A DNA stretch of 64,000 bases from Pascua guehoae (lineage: Eukaryota > Basidiomycota > Tremellomycetes > Trichosporonales > Trichosporonaceae): the NCBI GenBank assembly GCA_001600415.1, contig BCJX01000006.1, positions 1,213,588-1,277,587 on the forward strand, read 5' to 3'. The translations under genes and the position numbers were made by a program. A model generated the notes under the pieces. It did no database searches. It saw nothing but the letters and a program-made list of their open reading frames with translations, and was not told where the DNA came from. Below, in pieces: positions 23,082 through 34,455 of this stretch (within the stretch, counting starts at the first letter, position 1; every line of letters begins with the position of its first letter).

Positions 23082-26000
23082 TGGCGGCTAGGCGAGTCCG
23101 GGTATGGGGTATGTTGTTGACGAGAAAGCAAGACGAGTACGGTACGCGGTACGGTGAGTTTGCCAAACGTACTGTACACGGACAACAACGAGTGTCGTCG
23201 GATTACGAGTAGCATACTAAGCATGCGCGCCCAGGGAAGGCAAGGAAGAGAGCGCTGCGGGGGGAGGGGGGGGGGCGGGGGGGGCCGGAGTCCCGTGCGC
23301 AGCGGTCCCGCGTCGTTCGGTCCATATTTTGGGCCAGAACCCCAAGAGCAGGCCCTCGTAGCTGTTCCCGGCCTGCAGCCTCTATCAATTCATCAAAAAG
23401 GTCCGCCAAAAGGTGCAGGGATGCCGGGACATGCACCCGTTCATGCTGCTAGCATGCTGCTGCAGATCTGCAGAGCAGCGAGTAGAAACAAGCTGTTCGG
23501 TCTCACCCTGCGTGCGCCACTTGACTAACCTTGTATTTTTTTCACGGAGGCTGCAGGTGCTCGCCAATATCCTCCACTAGCCGATCCCCATTTCCTTATT
23601 AAAGTTGTGCCCAGCAAGTTGGAACCCTCAGCCTACATTGCTGCCCTAGCTGCAGAGGATCGCGACCTTTGCACTGAACCCGCTGAGACGGCCTCTACAT
23701 ACATGCCCACGACGCACCGTTGGTCGTTGTTTCGTATGGACAGACACCCTGGCGGCACTACCTACAACCATACTTTTTAGAGTCACAGGGCGCGGCCAGG
23801 GTAACAGGGATGCCGTAACCTCCGGGCGCGGGTCGGTCAACCTCGGACCACCTCCAAAGCGATCAAGCTCCGCCGCAAGCAGAACTGAACCGAGTTGCAG
23901 TCCGGGCGACCCAGGGCGTCACGACACACTAGAGCTTTAAAGTACAGACGACTGAGTATTGAGTTCGTCTGAGTACTGAGTTGAACAAGTTTTACAACAG
24001 TTGAATTGACTGCACAAAAACTGCAAGGCAGTAGTCTGGCCACAATAAATGTTAGACTCGACGCCACTCGGCAGAGGCCTAGAGGCGGCTGCCGACCTGA
24101 TTCGGTAGGCGCATCCGTCCACTGCAACAGCCCGTGCGGCTGCAGAGCAAATAAGGGCGCGCCTCCTCATTCTCCCCTGGGTACAGTAGAATTTTACCCT
24201 CGGTAGTGCCATTTCGAGCACCCATCACGCCCAAGCATCTCAACCTCTGGCCTCTGGGTGGGCAGTCAACACTGTTCTGGTACATGTACTAGTACAGTAC
24301 AACCCTCACTGCTGCCCCACGCTGTTTGTTCTCGACCTCACCGTCCTTGGCAAGTTTAAGGCTCACCGATCACATGTTGGGTGCCTGCTGGGTACCTGTT
24401 CTGTTGGGCACCTGTGCACCTGTTGGGATGATGACACGTCATGTTCCCAACCCAAAATGCAAACTCTCCGTGGCAACACAAAACCTTGGTGCCATTTGGA
24501 TTGCAGGAACGACGTCGCGTAGAATTCAACATTTGATGCACGTCGAAGTTGGTATTCAACGTTCAGTGTGACCCGTTTCGGCACCCTGTGCAAAAGTAGG
24601 GAGCATTTAAATGCGTCTGAACTGCATCGATATGGCTTTTCCCTGTTCACCATCCAAGAATGTGAAAGTGCAGGTGCGACCGGAAAGGATTGAGACTGCC
24701 ACAAGGAGCTCGGTCGGGCGGAAGACAGAGCATGGGCTCTCTGTACACCAATCCAATGGTGCGCGTAGTGAGTAAAACATCAGGGTAACTCGTACCATAC
24801 AGACTCCGTCGAAAATGTCCGGCACCAGGAACTGCTCCATGCCTCGACATCCCTGCGCCTTTCAAAGGACCTTTGTAACCAGTTGGTTGACGGCTGCCCA
24901 TGGCACCCCCACTCCTCAACTGAGAGCTCACAATGAACCGCCGCGACAGTGTCCGTTGTAGCGAGCGATAGAGCTCTGCACGGAATGAATGCAAGCGCAC
25001 GGGCACAGGTGTGTCTGAAAAGTCATGAAGCTACGGTATTAAGCTCGGGTACGCAGGGCGACGCGCAGAACGCGCACACAGGTACACAGGGCGATGCGCA
25101 GGACATGGGGGATACAAAACAGCAGCTAGCAGGCAACATCAGTGTGCCCACTTGTCGCGCCATTGCATCAGGCCGCGCCCATACTGCCTGTCGTCATCCA
25201 AGACGTCGTGGCTTCAGAGTCTAAAAACGAGACAACTGTGGATGCCAGCCGTGGGGAGAAGCGCGCGCGACCGTCATGTCACGTAACCGGCCATTAGTGT
25301 CGCGTGGCACGTTGCGTGGCGTTAACGCCCTAGCCTGGTATGCCGGTACGCGCGTTGTTTATTTTCGCGTCCTGACCGTGTCCGCCAGCGACTTTGAGAC
25401 CGAGCACAAAGTGACAGTCTCAAGACTTACCGACTTGCAGGACGCATCTGTATGTAGAGCGTGCGGCTCGAGTCCCTATGAGCCATTGTCACGACGCGAC
25501 ACAAACAACCCCCTCCCGCGAGTACCACGCGCTACTGGCGACTCGCGGCATGGCGGGCCCCGCGTGACAAAGCAGTCGTGCGCCACCCGCACGACTCACA
25601 CCATAGTTCTGCAGTTGATTCCATCTTGCAAAACGAACGATCAGACCCCAAAGCCACTGTCTTTGAACGACAGGCAGTGTACGCCCGGCCTGGCATGCAA
25701 TCGGACAACGACGTGTGGACGCGCGCAGGACACTGCCTCGCGCTTAGCATGCAGTCTGTGCGAAGAGCTGCTTGCCTGCATCCCTGCCGCTCACGAACCG
25801 CCAACCATGTCACACGCTACTACAGGTGCGACCGGGGATGGAAACTGACACTTTGACCTTGAGCTTCGGGAGCGCCGTGGTAACCTGAGGCCTCGGCCCA
25901 ACCCGCTGATACGATGTACGATGTACGACCAACGTCGTTTCATGCATGTGCCCTGTCCATGCACGCTGCCCGCTGCCCCGTTGCCCAGCCCAGGGAGGGC

Positions 26001-26367
26001 GCTATGCTGGCCGAGCCGGTGGGGATCTCAATACTCTTCGGTCGCGGTATGCCCACGGGCCGACTAGTCCACTGGGGCCATGGCGGCGGCTGCAGTCTAG
26101 AGATCGACATCCCCTGGCGACAACGGCGAGACGGGCAGAAGACCGTTGCCTGGCAGGGCTACAGTAGGATGTATAGTGGACGAGGTACCGACAGGACGCA
26201 CATGTGTGTCCCTAAGTTGTGAGACTGGACACACAGGCAGGAAATGCGGTACAACGAGCAGGGGACATGGGTGTCGGTGCTTGGCGTGTCACCGTTTTCG
26301 GTTCAGCACCTATGCGCACCTTCCTGGTTCAGACTGAACGTGGTAGCCTCATGACTTGCCTGACGTA
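23082..26367. other. Start of gene-poor island
   Basis: No coding region can be supported. It contains a G-rich tract near 23259-23284, a decayed inverted-repeat element (23393-23544) and isolated ends of a second small element family at 24671 and 25823. The open frames here lack codon bias and have no recognisable family. Confidence 0.5.
23393..23544. mobile_element. Decayed small inverted-repeat element, family 1 copy A
   Basis: The left end reads TCAAAAAGGTCCGCC. The complement of the right end reads TGAAAAAAATACAAGG then TTAGTCAAGTGGCG, a diverged inverted copy. The interior matches the copy at 42927-43065 over most of its length, including a shared segment with GAACGG and GGCATCCCTGC on the opposite strand. 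Outside both ends a CTGCAGCCTC motif is repeated in inverted orientation, so the true ends may lie about 15 bp further out. No transposase is encoded. Confidence 0.55.
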
Positions 26368-26617
26368 CAGGTGCGGCCGGAAATTATCGAGGCTGTCACC
26401 TACTGTAGAGCTTCGCACGCCATGTTGAGCATGGACACTCTCTACATCAATCCGATGGGAGTAGGCAGTAGTGCATCAGAGTGACTTCTACCTTATCGTA
26501 ATGTCCATACACATCAAGGACAGCCTTGACACAAGGGTTGGAGACGGCATGTCCTGTACGAGCACCCTGCGTACGACCGAGCTCAACGGCAGTCTCAATA
26601 CTTTCCGGTCACTCCTG
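26368..26617. mobile_element. TA-flanked inverted-repeat element (MITE-like), family 2
   Basis: The 250-bp element is bounded by TA at 26366-26367 and 26618-26619. The left end reads CAGGTGCGGCCGGAAATTAT. The complement of the right end reads CAGGAGTGACCGGAAAGTAT. The first 30 positions agree at 23. TA duplications and CAGG ends point to the Tc1/mariner superfamily. The interior is too short for a transposase, so the element is non-autonomous and decayed. Related pieces lie at 24671, 25823 and 40596-40764. Confidence 0.6.
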
Positions 26618-26638
26618 TATCTGTGCGTACTGGAGGGA

Positions 26639-26639
<1 letters not shown>

Positions 26640-26682
<43 letters not shown>
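26640..26682 (+). repeat. Uninterrupted run of 43 G
   Basis: A perfect poly(G) tract starts 23 bp after the family 2 element. Runs of this length are prone to slippage and to G-quadruplex formation. The exact length is uncertain with any sequencing method. Confidence 0.9.
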
Positions 26683-26683
<1 letters not shown>

Positions 26684-26906
26684 AGGGACGAGGCGGACGT
26701 GGCACGTGTTCCGAACCGTCGCCACGGACACACTCAGAAGCTTTACGCCGACCCAGACGCACTTCTTCCGCTGTGGTGTACTTACCCGATGGCAGGACCG
26801 AGACACAGCACTTTACCGTCTTGGGGCATCCGTGGGCCACATGTTGCAGTATTGTGCAATGAGTTGTGCAATGAGTTGTGGATTGTCGGTGAAAGGCAGG
26901 CCAATC

Positions 26907-27639
26907 GCGTGTGTATTTTTTCCCTCAGATTCGTGAATATTTCCCTCACACGGGTGAAGGAATCTCGCAACTTTGGCTTTTTTCCCTCACTTCTGTGGCA
27001 ACAACCCACACATTCAACAATGCATGCTTCTGATGCATCACTGACATGCAGGATAGCTCTAAAACCACTTCCATGAGATTGGCATGCATGTTTGACCTTA
27101 CAAATGTGCCCTTCATTTTGAGTATAGATGCATGAGTGGGCAGTTTGCATTAGGGACACTTTTTGGTGATTAGCCACATCAGGTTTGTAATTCCACCCTA
27201 ATTGCCACCCTGCCACACCAGCCCCGGACCACTGCAGGTCCCACAGGACAGACAGGATAGCGGCAGACTGTGGTTTGCCCCTTCCTACAGCCCTGTCAGT
27301 ACCAGATACAGGCCAGAAAACATCAACTACATGCATACCTGATGTGTCAGGTCTGTCCGGCCCTCCACCAACAGTCTGTTGGCTGAAGGTAAGCCTGATA
27401 AATGCCACACATAGCAGATGCATACAGGACACCCAGCATGCATAGGATACATGTCTCTTAGTGCATATGCAAAGTTTCAAGGGTGTCCTACAAGTCCTTG
27501 AAGAGATATGGCTGTCCGGAGTTTGTTGCATGAATGTGAGGGATGTCAACCAGATATGCAGGATGTTTACCACTTGTGTGGGAAGTCCGAAACGATGTGC
27601 GGGAATTAATCGCGAATCTGCAGGAAATAATATTTTCGC
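26907..27639. mobile_element. 733-bp non-autonomous DNA transposon with 43-bp TIRs and 10-bp target duplication
   Basis: A perfect direct repeat CAGGCCAATC flanks the element at 26897-26906 and 27640-27649. Inside it, the left end (GCGTGTGTATTTTTTCCCTC) and the complement of the right end (GCGAAAATATTATTTCCTGC) agree at 32 of 43 positions without gaps. Both ends also carry subterminal CCCTCAC or CCCGCAC motifs. The interior is clearly more AT-rich than its surroundings and has no open frame that could be a transposase. A 9-11 bp target duplication with long inverted repeats is typical of Mutator-like elements; this assignment is inferred. Confidence 0.75.
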
Positions 27640-30591
27640 CAGGCCAATCTGACGGGGATATAGCTGGTACTCGACGAAACATATTTAGGTATGGCTTTCT
27701 GATATAGATTTATGCGGGTGCTCGTCCCATGGCACGTTCCCGGCTATCTTGGATGGCGAAATGAGCATGATGGCCAGATTCACAGTTCATAGCTTGGCCC
27801 AACACAGACGACGTTGTTTCCCGCCGTTCCCAAGATTGCCCACTCTGTTGCGGGCTGTAATGTACCGCAACCTCGGCACGCATCACCGTCTCGGTGCCGT
27901 CTCGCCCACCACGCAACTCGCGTACTCGTCCCCCCTCCCTCCCAGCCCAGCTCGGCACGGCCACGGCAAGCTCCCGGCGCTGCGCGCTGCAGTGCACCTG
28001 CGGTACTTGCGGATCACTGTGCGTTGTAGCCACCCACACCCATCTCCAGCCCCACGACTCTGGATCTCGGTACCACCGCGTTCCCAGGAACCGAACCGAG
28101 CGGACCCCATTTCCCCTGCCCCGGCCGTGGCCATCGCACGCCTCTGGATCTTGGCATGTTGACCCTGTACGCTGAGACCATCTACAGTAGACCTAGATTG
28201 TGGCCTGGAATGTGGTGCGCGTCGAGGTGGCCCACAACCCAACGGGCCGAGGCCCCACCTTGTACAGCCTCCGTCAAAACCGTCAAGTGGCGCAGGGTGA
28301 TACTGCCTCGTGCTGCCAAACGTTCATGTCAGCAGCACCTCAGAGCACCATGCCACGGCATCCCGCCGGCCTCTTAACGGACCTTTTTGACCGAGGCTGC
28401 ACCTGTACACTGAGACCACACCTACAATACACCGGATGCGCGCCGAGGCCCCACATGCCCCACAACCGAGCCGAGGCCCACCTAGGCGCGGGGGATCTGT
28501 CGGGGGTGCCACATGCCACATGCCAGATCCCCCCGCGGCGTGCACACGAGTCGAACGCGTCCTCCAGTCCTGATGGCGGTGGCGGGCATGGCGGGGGGCT
28601 AGCGGCGCGTGGCAGGCTTGGCGGACGCGTCCGATTTAGGTGAACTGAAATTGAAATGTGGCTGGCGTGACGTCATTCCATTCAAGGACGTCAAGGACCA
28701 TTCAAGGACAGGAGAGTGGAGGATGTGGAGCGAGGGTGGGGGGTAGAGGTGCATGTCGTGCTTGACCTTGGTGCCCGCCATCGCCGAGTGTGAGATGTTG
28801 GGATCGAGTCAGAGGGACATGGTGCTCTCACTGACATGCAGTGGCACAGTAGACTGAGATGAGACCCGAGCTCGGAGTCGAGGCGAGGCCAGCTGGCCCA
28901 GACCGACGCTCACGCCACATCTCGTCGTCAGCATGCCAGACTCCACTACTGTATAGAAGCGTTGAGAGCCGTCAAGGACAAACTGTAGTCGCTTACGCCA
29001 GACATGAGCGTGATGCGTGGCTGGCTTGTGGCTGTGACCATGGCTGTGACAATCCAAGTCTCGGCCACATCCGCAGACACATCGGCCGCCGAGTGAAGCG
29101 AGGTCGCGAATGGAGGCTGCAGTATTGTGCACGCCCAATGATCCATGATTCTACAACCCAGTCATCCCCTGGGGCGTCTTGGCCCATCGAGGCTTCGGCT
29201 TGTCACCCGCGCCACCTGCCACCCCATGGGGACACCAGACGTCGGGTTAGTACCGCGTCTTCACGGCTACACTCTCCTCACGGCTACACTCTCCTCGCGT
29301 ATCTGACGAGTGGTCGGAAGCAACCTTATACAGACCGTGGGCCGTGGAGCATGTCGAGTGCCTGCACAGAGTGATTGTGAAACGAGGCGAGGTCCAAGGA
29401 ACACGCAAACTCTAGTCAATTAATTGCACTCTGTGCTGTGCCTCGTGCGGAAACGTGTTCCAGAACCACCCAAAGTACGAGCTCGAGGCGAACTGGACGT
29501 GCGGATACGCGGGGTCGATTGCATGCCGCGACGCCAGATCTAGATTCATGACTCGCATCGGTGGAGCCGCAGATGAGCGGGCAGCGTCTCGTGTCGTGGT
29601 CGTACGACGTCGCGGCAGGGTGGAGCAGAGCGTGGAACTGGCACGTCTTTGCTCGGGGGACACAGCTCGGACACAGCTCATGATCAGAATTATGCAATAT
29701 GGTGTACATCATTACAACAGGACTAGCACGGCGTTACAGTGACGGCGTGGCGTGGCGTGTGGCGGGGGACAGACCGGCTGTCCGCCTGTCGAGCGAGTCG
29801 GAATGCAAATGTCATTGGACATGCAGCCACGCTGGATGGTGCAGGACGCAGAGTGGCGTTGGGTTTGGTGTGTGGGATCGAGTCGTGTCGGTCGCGAGTC
29901 AGATGGCCGGGCGGAGACGAACAAGCGTGGCGTGCGCTGGGGGGTTGCCCAAGATGGGTTGGTGGGTTGGGTTCCACAGACGTGTACAGACCCAGGCACG
30001 GGGATCTCGGCGCCACTGCAGAATTGCAGTTTGCACAACCTGATGCAGAATATGCGCCAAAACCTTGTTGTCCGGACGCGTTCGGGTTGCGGGGTTGCCA
30101 ACTGCGTGCACTGCGACGAGGCCGAGGCGGCCAGCGCCGGCGCGTGCCATGCGCAATGCACGGGGGTGGGTGGGGGCGGGTGGCGCGATTGCGTGTCTGG
30201 GTCGACGGATGGGGTCGGCGGGGGCGTTCATCTCGTCGTTCATCTGGTCGCATCCGAGAGGCGCGGGTGAGGCGAGTGCGACTCTGGTGGGTGACGGACG
30301 CTCGTGTGGGGCCGCGGGGTTGAAGGAGGAAGGGTGGTCTGTGCTGAATGGGGTTTGCGGCCGCGGCCCGAGCGGAGATTGGGGTGGGGGGTGGGGTACG
30401 TGGCGTCCACGCTCGGACCATGTTTGGCCTTGGAAGATGCCGATGTCAATGCCGATGCTGGTGCCGATGCTCATGCTCATGCTCATGCCGATGCGATGCG
30501 AGCACGCGTACGTGCGTCAGCTCCACAGGACGACGGGCCCGAGCGTCGCGGGTCGGTGTTGGCCGCCACGGCTTACGCCTCGCGACACGGT
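27640..30591. other. Gene-poor stretch of the island
   Basis: No convincing gene. The end motif of the family 1 element recurs at about 28340-28415 (ACGGACCTTTTTGACCGAGG then CTGCACCTGTA). Around 30441-30492 there is a GATGCC-type hexamer repeat. Long frames in this part owe their length to GC-rich composition rather than to coding. Confidence 0.5.
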
Positions 30592-31318
30592 CTATGCCGT
30601 CGCTGTGGCTTGGTGGGCGGGCTGGCGTGCTCGCCTGCGATCGCGCTGGGTGGCGAGTCCGGCGTTGAGGATCATCTGCTCGGACGTGGTGCGGACGAGC
30701 TCGGGTGCGGCAGCGAGGGCGGCGAGCTGCTCGAGTGCGCTGGCGACCGAGGCGTCGTCTCCGACATCGGGGTACGGTCTTGAGCGGCGGCGGGCGGCGC
30801 GGAGGGTGGCGGCGACGGGTGTCTGGGGGCCGCCGATGCCGCGGCTGGGTGTGAGGCGCATGGGGGACGGGCGTAGGCCGGGCGATGGGAAGGGGTAGGC
30901 AGTGTTTGCGCCCGAGCCGGCGCGCGGGCAAGGTTGGCCGTAGAGGGAAATGTAATCTGTGGGGCGTCCGACTTCAAAGCTCGACTCGGACGAGAAGGAC
31001 GATGTGCGCGACATGGACACGGACGAGGTCGGGCGGGTCGAGCCGACGCTGCATGGCTGTGGCGACGCCGGGGCCGAGGGCGCGGGCGAGTCGAGCCACA
31101 CGGGCTCTGGGGTGCCGACGGGAGAGTCCGAGTCGAGCATGAATAGGCGGCGGGGACGCGGGTGGGCGAGAGCTGGTGCTGGGGACGACGGGCCCGACCC
31201 GGGCCCCGAGCGTCGGTGCTGGTGACGCTCAAACGGGTCGTCGGGCGGCGTGAGCACGGCCGTAGACGGAGCAGTGGCGGCGTCGTACTCGCTCGCGCCA
31301 GTGTGGTGGTCGTCATTG

Positions 31319-31353
<35 letters not shown>

Positions 31354-31764
31354 CTGCAGGCTCAGGAGGAGCTTTGCACGCACGTCAAACGGGTCCTCGT
31401 CGTACCCATAGTCTGGGTCGTGCGCGGCGTCGGGCGGTGGGCGTGCCGACAAACCCTTGCGCGCAACGTCGGCAAAGCGCGACCGCAGCGCCCGGTGCAA
31501 TGCATCGCTGTACTTTTGGATCGACTGCACAGAGTCGGGCGGCGTGAGCGCGGCGAGCGTGTACGGGCGCGTGGGCGGTGTGAGCGGCAGGTGGGGTGAT
31601 GGCGGTGACTGGGGTGACTGTGGCGAGTGCTGCTGGTCCCTGGTGGTGTGTTGTTGGTGGTGGTGGTGGTGCACGGTGTGGCGCGACTGCATGAGTGTCG
31701 ACATGTTGGGCACGGAGGATGAAGGGGCGTGCCGCGCCGTCGGGGAGACGGCGTGCACGGACAT
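30592..31764 (-). CDS. Hypothetical disordered Ser/Pro-rich protein with polyglutamine
   Basis: An intronless frame of 390 codons starts at the ATG at 31764, which sits in a good context (CCACCATG). The N-terminus is His/Gln/Pro-rich. A short segment could form a conserved helix (SIQKYSDALHRALRSRF), followed by YGYDEDPFDVRAKLLLSLQD and then a run of ten glutamines. The rest is rich in Ser, Pro and Arg, with SP-type motifs resembling kinase sites (DSPVGTPEPVW, SPAPSAPASP). A last helix, ASVASALEQLAALAAAPELV, lies near the end. No family was recognised; a regulatory or signalling role is possible but unsupported. Third-position GC bias and a lack of stops over 1.2 kb argue for coding. It is one of only two supported genes in the island. 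Confidence 0.6.
31321..31350 (+). repeat. CTG trinucleotide repeat, ten units
   Basis: Ten perfect CTG units on the + strand encode the polyglutamine run of the minus-strand gene around them. Repeat length probably varies between strains. Confidence 0.9.
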
Positions 31765-33794
31765 GGTGGAGAGGGCGATGGGAGCGAGTGTGGTTGGTGT
31801 TTGTGTCAACGAGGGTGGGTGTGGTGGTGTTATAAACGTGTTGTGTGTGGGTGTGGTGTTGCTGGTGATGAAGAGAATGGTACAAGTAAGTGGTCATGAG
31901 ATGGCTACCGTCTTGGCTATATTAATGCATCTCTGTTCTGTCCATCGGTCGTCGTCGCTTGTCGTCTCTGCTGCCGTCTGCCCAGCTGCCTACTCTTGGG
32001 CTATCCCACGTACGACGCATTCGACCTGTACTTTACTACTGCTCTTGTGCCCGGATGCGTTTTGTGGGTAACTACTGCGGTCGGTGTGCCTTGAAAGAGT
32101 AGTAGTCATCCTTGGGCCTGCGCCATCAGACTACGCCATCTTGCCCATCTGCGCCATTTGGCCCCCTGTGCGGGTCCCACACTACAAACTACAATGTACA
32201 TACACCGCCATCGGCGTCCGACTGCGGGTCGCTTCCTCGCTCGCTCGGCAGAGCAGAGTCAGAGTCAGAGGGCGCGCCGCATACCTTGATACGACACACA
32301 CCCCTGCCGTACCTCAGTCCAACGCCCAAAATCAGCAATGAGGCGCAGCTGACAATCCCCAGAGCCTCCAGAGCTCGCAAAGCGTGCAGAGCCCGCAGAG
32401 CCCGCAGAGCCGCAGAGCCGCAGAGCAACGTGCGTTGCATGCGTGCGTATGCGCGCTGCGTGCATGCATGCACCTGCGCGGAGAAGGTTTTTTTGTGTGA
32501 TCGGATGGGAGGGGTGGCGGCGCGGTGGCGACAGGGTCCAAGCGTCTAGCGTGGGGGTGGGTGGGATCAGCTGCTCACAGTGCTTGCGTCGCATCGCATC
32601 GCTCTTCGGCTAGATGGCAACACCTGATTGGACTGGTGGACTGGGCTGCTCGACTGGACGCTGCTGTCCCTACGCCACCATACTAAGAATGGACACGAGC
32701 CAGGAGAGAGAAAGAAAAAATAATATAGTGACTGCGTACGCTATTCTCTTCGCATCCTGGATGCGGGTCGCACAACGCGTCTGGTGATGACGTGATGCAG
32801 TGCAGTCCTAGTGCACATGGGCACTCTGCACAGTATCGCCGTCGTCGTCGTCATCTTGTGCCGCTTTGTGCCGCAGCTTTTCCGGCGTAGGTTGTCTGTG
32901 CGCTGCCTGCGCTGCCTGCGCTGCCTGCCAGACTGCCCAGCTGCCCAGTGTCTGCTGCGAAATCCTTGGCCCCTTGGCAGATGTAGAGTGTGTTCGTTCC
33001 CTGAAGAGAGACTGTCGGGTGAGACTTGTAGACGTGCCTGAACCACAGGGTATACCTGACATTCTCCACTCGCAATCCAGTGACGCAAGATTTGCTACAA
33101 AAACCCGTCGTTGGCCTCTGCTCTTGCACCCAGGGTCAGGCCCACATGCACAAGGGCCCACAGCAGACACCGCGGGGGCGATTCTGACCCGTTCTCTCCT
33201 CCTGCCCTGCGTCCCCAAACTAGGCTCGTTCGATCTGTGGACCATATCTCCGTCTCTGACGCGTTAAGCTCTGGCGACACCGATTAACTCTACGCCCCAT
33301 GAGCACGTTCCCTTTGACCCCCCCCTCGAGCACGATTTAAACGCAAGACATGCATGCTCCCAAAGTCACGCTCCAAAGACAGTTCTGCACGCCTGCAGGC
33401 CTGCAGGACATGCTCGCAAGCCCGTGAACGTGCAAGGCACGCGGGTGGCACAAATTTCTTCCGCGGCTCGCAACGTCGTACATGAGCAAGGCACGGGGGG
33501 GAAGCCATGAGCGCAAGCCAGCGCAAGCCATGAGTGCAGAACAAGGCCCGGGATGCAACAAGACGCGCCGCAATGTCATGTCGGACCTGGCCCAGATCGC
33601 AACAAGCCATCCGATATGAGAGAGAGAGAGAGAGAGAGGTGAAAGTCTCGACTCTACGACGCCTCCCTCGGCATGGGACATGGGGACAAGGCATAGTGGG
33701 CTCACCTCATCTCGGAGGATTCAGCTCAACCTTACGCAATGGTGGCCCCGGCGGCCGGGATCCTCGGTGGCGGGAGGCCGTGGGTGTGGGAAGC

Positions 33795-33824
33795 GTGGCT
33801 AGGTGGCTAGGTGGCTAGGTGGCT
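33795..33824 (+). repeat. 8-bp tandem repeat GTGGCTAG, about four units
   Basis: Perfect tandem copies of GTGGCTAG, with the last unit partial. No function is apparent. Confidence 0.85.
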
Positions 33825-33880
33825 GTCGGGCCCGGACGCACGGTTGCGAGATGCGACATGCGACGATGTGACGGTCGACG

Positions 33881-33920
33881 GTGCGACGGTGCGACGGTGC
33901 GACGGTGCGACGGTGCGACG
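33881..33920 (+). repeat. 8-bp tandem repeat GTGCGACG, five units
   Basis: Five perfect copies in a row. Related single motifs (GCGACATG, GTGACGGTCGACG) flank the array. Confidence 0.85.
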
Positions 33921-34395
33921 ATGCGACATGCTTCATGCTCCATGTCCGACACATGTCGGCGTCGATTGCGTACATGGCGCCGGGACTACAGCGCCGGGCG
34001 TACATGACGCCGGGCCAACACGGCTGCACCCAATACGATACTGGCATAACGATACCGGGCCGTCGTATCGCGTAGATGACGAGAGGCAACGACGGGTGGC
34101 GCGTGGGAGTAACACACCCGAGAGGCGATCCCGTCCTGGGAACCAACAACCAGTCGCCATTCGTCTCGGCTCGGCCAGTGATCCACTGATCCAGTGACCC
34201 AGTGACCCGACTCTTGTCGTTTCACAACTCGTTTCACGCCCGTACCCCGGGTATCGGCTGCGCCGATCGGCAGGATGCGGAGTACGCCAACGCCAGGCCT
34301 CGGTCTCGGCGGAGTTGTGGCTTTTGGGGCAGATCGACGCCTGACCGAGCGTTCGGAATGGTGACGCCTGTACGTACAATTGCACAATAACGCAC

Positions 34396-34455
34396 GTCGC
34401 AGACGTAGTCGCAGGCGTAGTCGCAGGCGTAGTCGCAGGCGTAGTCGCAGACGTA
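34396..34455 (+). repeat. 12-bp tandem repeat, five units
   Basis: Units read GTCGCAGACGTA, then GTCGCAGGCGTA three times, then GTCGCAGACGTA. The two outer units share the same variant base, so the array is symmetric. Confidence 0.9.

Noticed and set aside
26471..27076. Frame with a poly-glycine run of about 14 residues
   Set aside because: The glycines come solely from the 43-G tract, and the frame then crosses into the 733-bp transposable element.
28859..29374. Frames around 28.9-30.3 kb on both strands
   Set aside because: They overlap one another in several frames, have no family signature, and contain repeat-derived pieces.
34396..34455. 12-bp repeat array as a CRISPR-like array
   Set aside because: Units are directly adjacent with no spacers, and the DNA is from a eukaryote.
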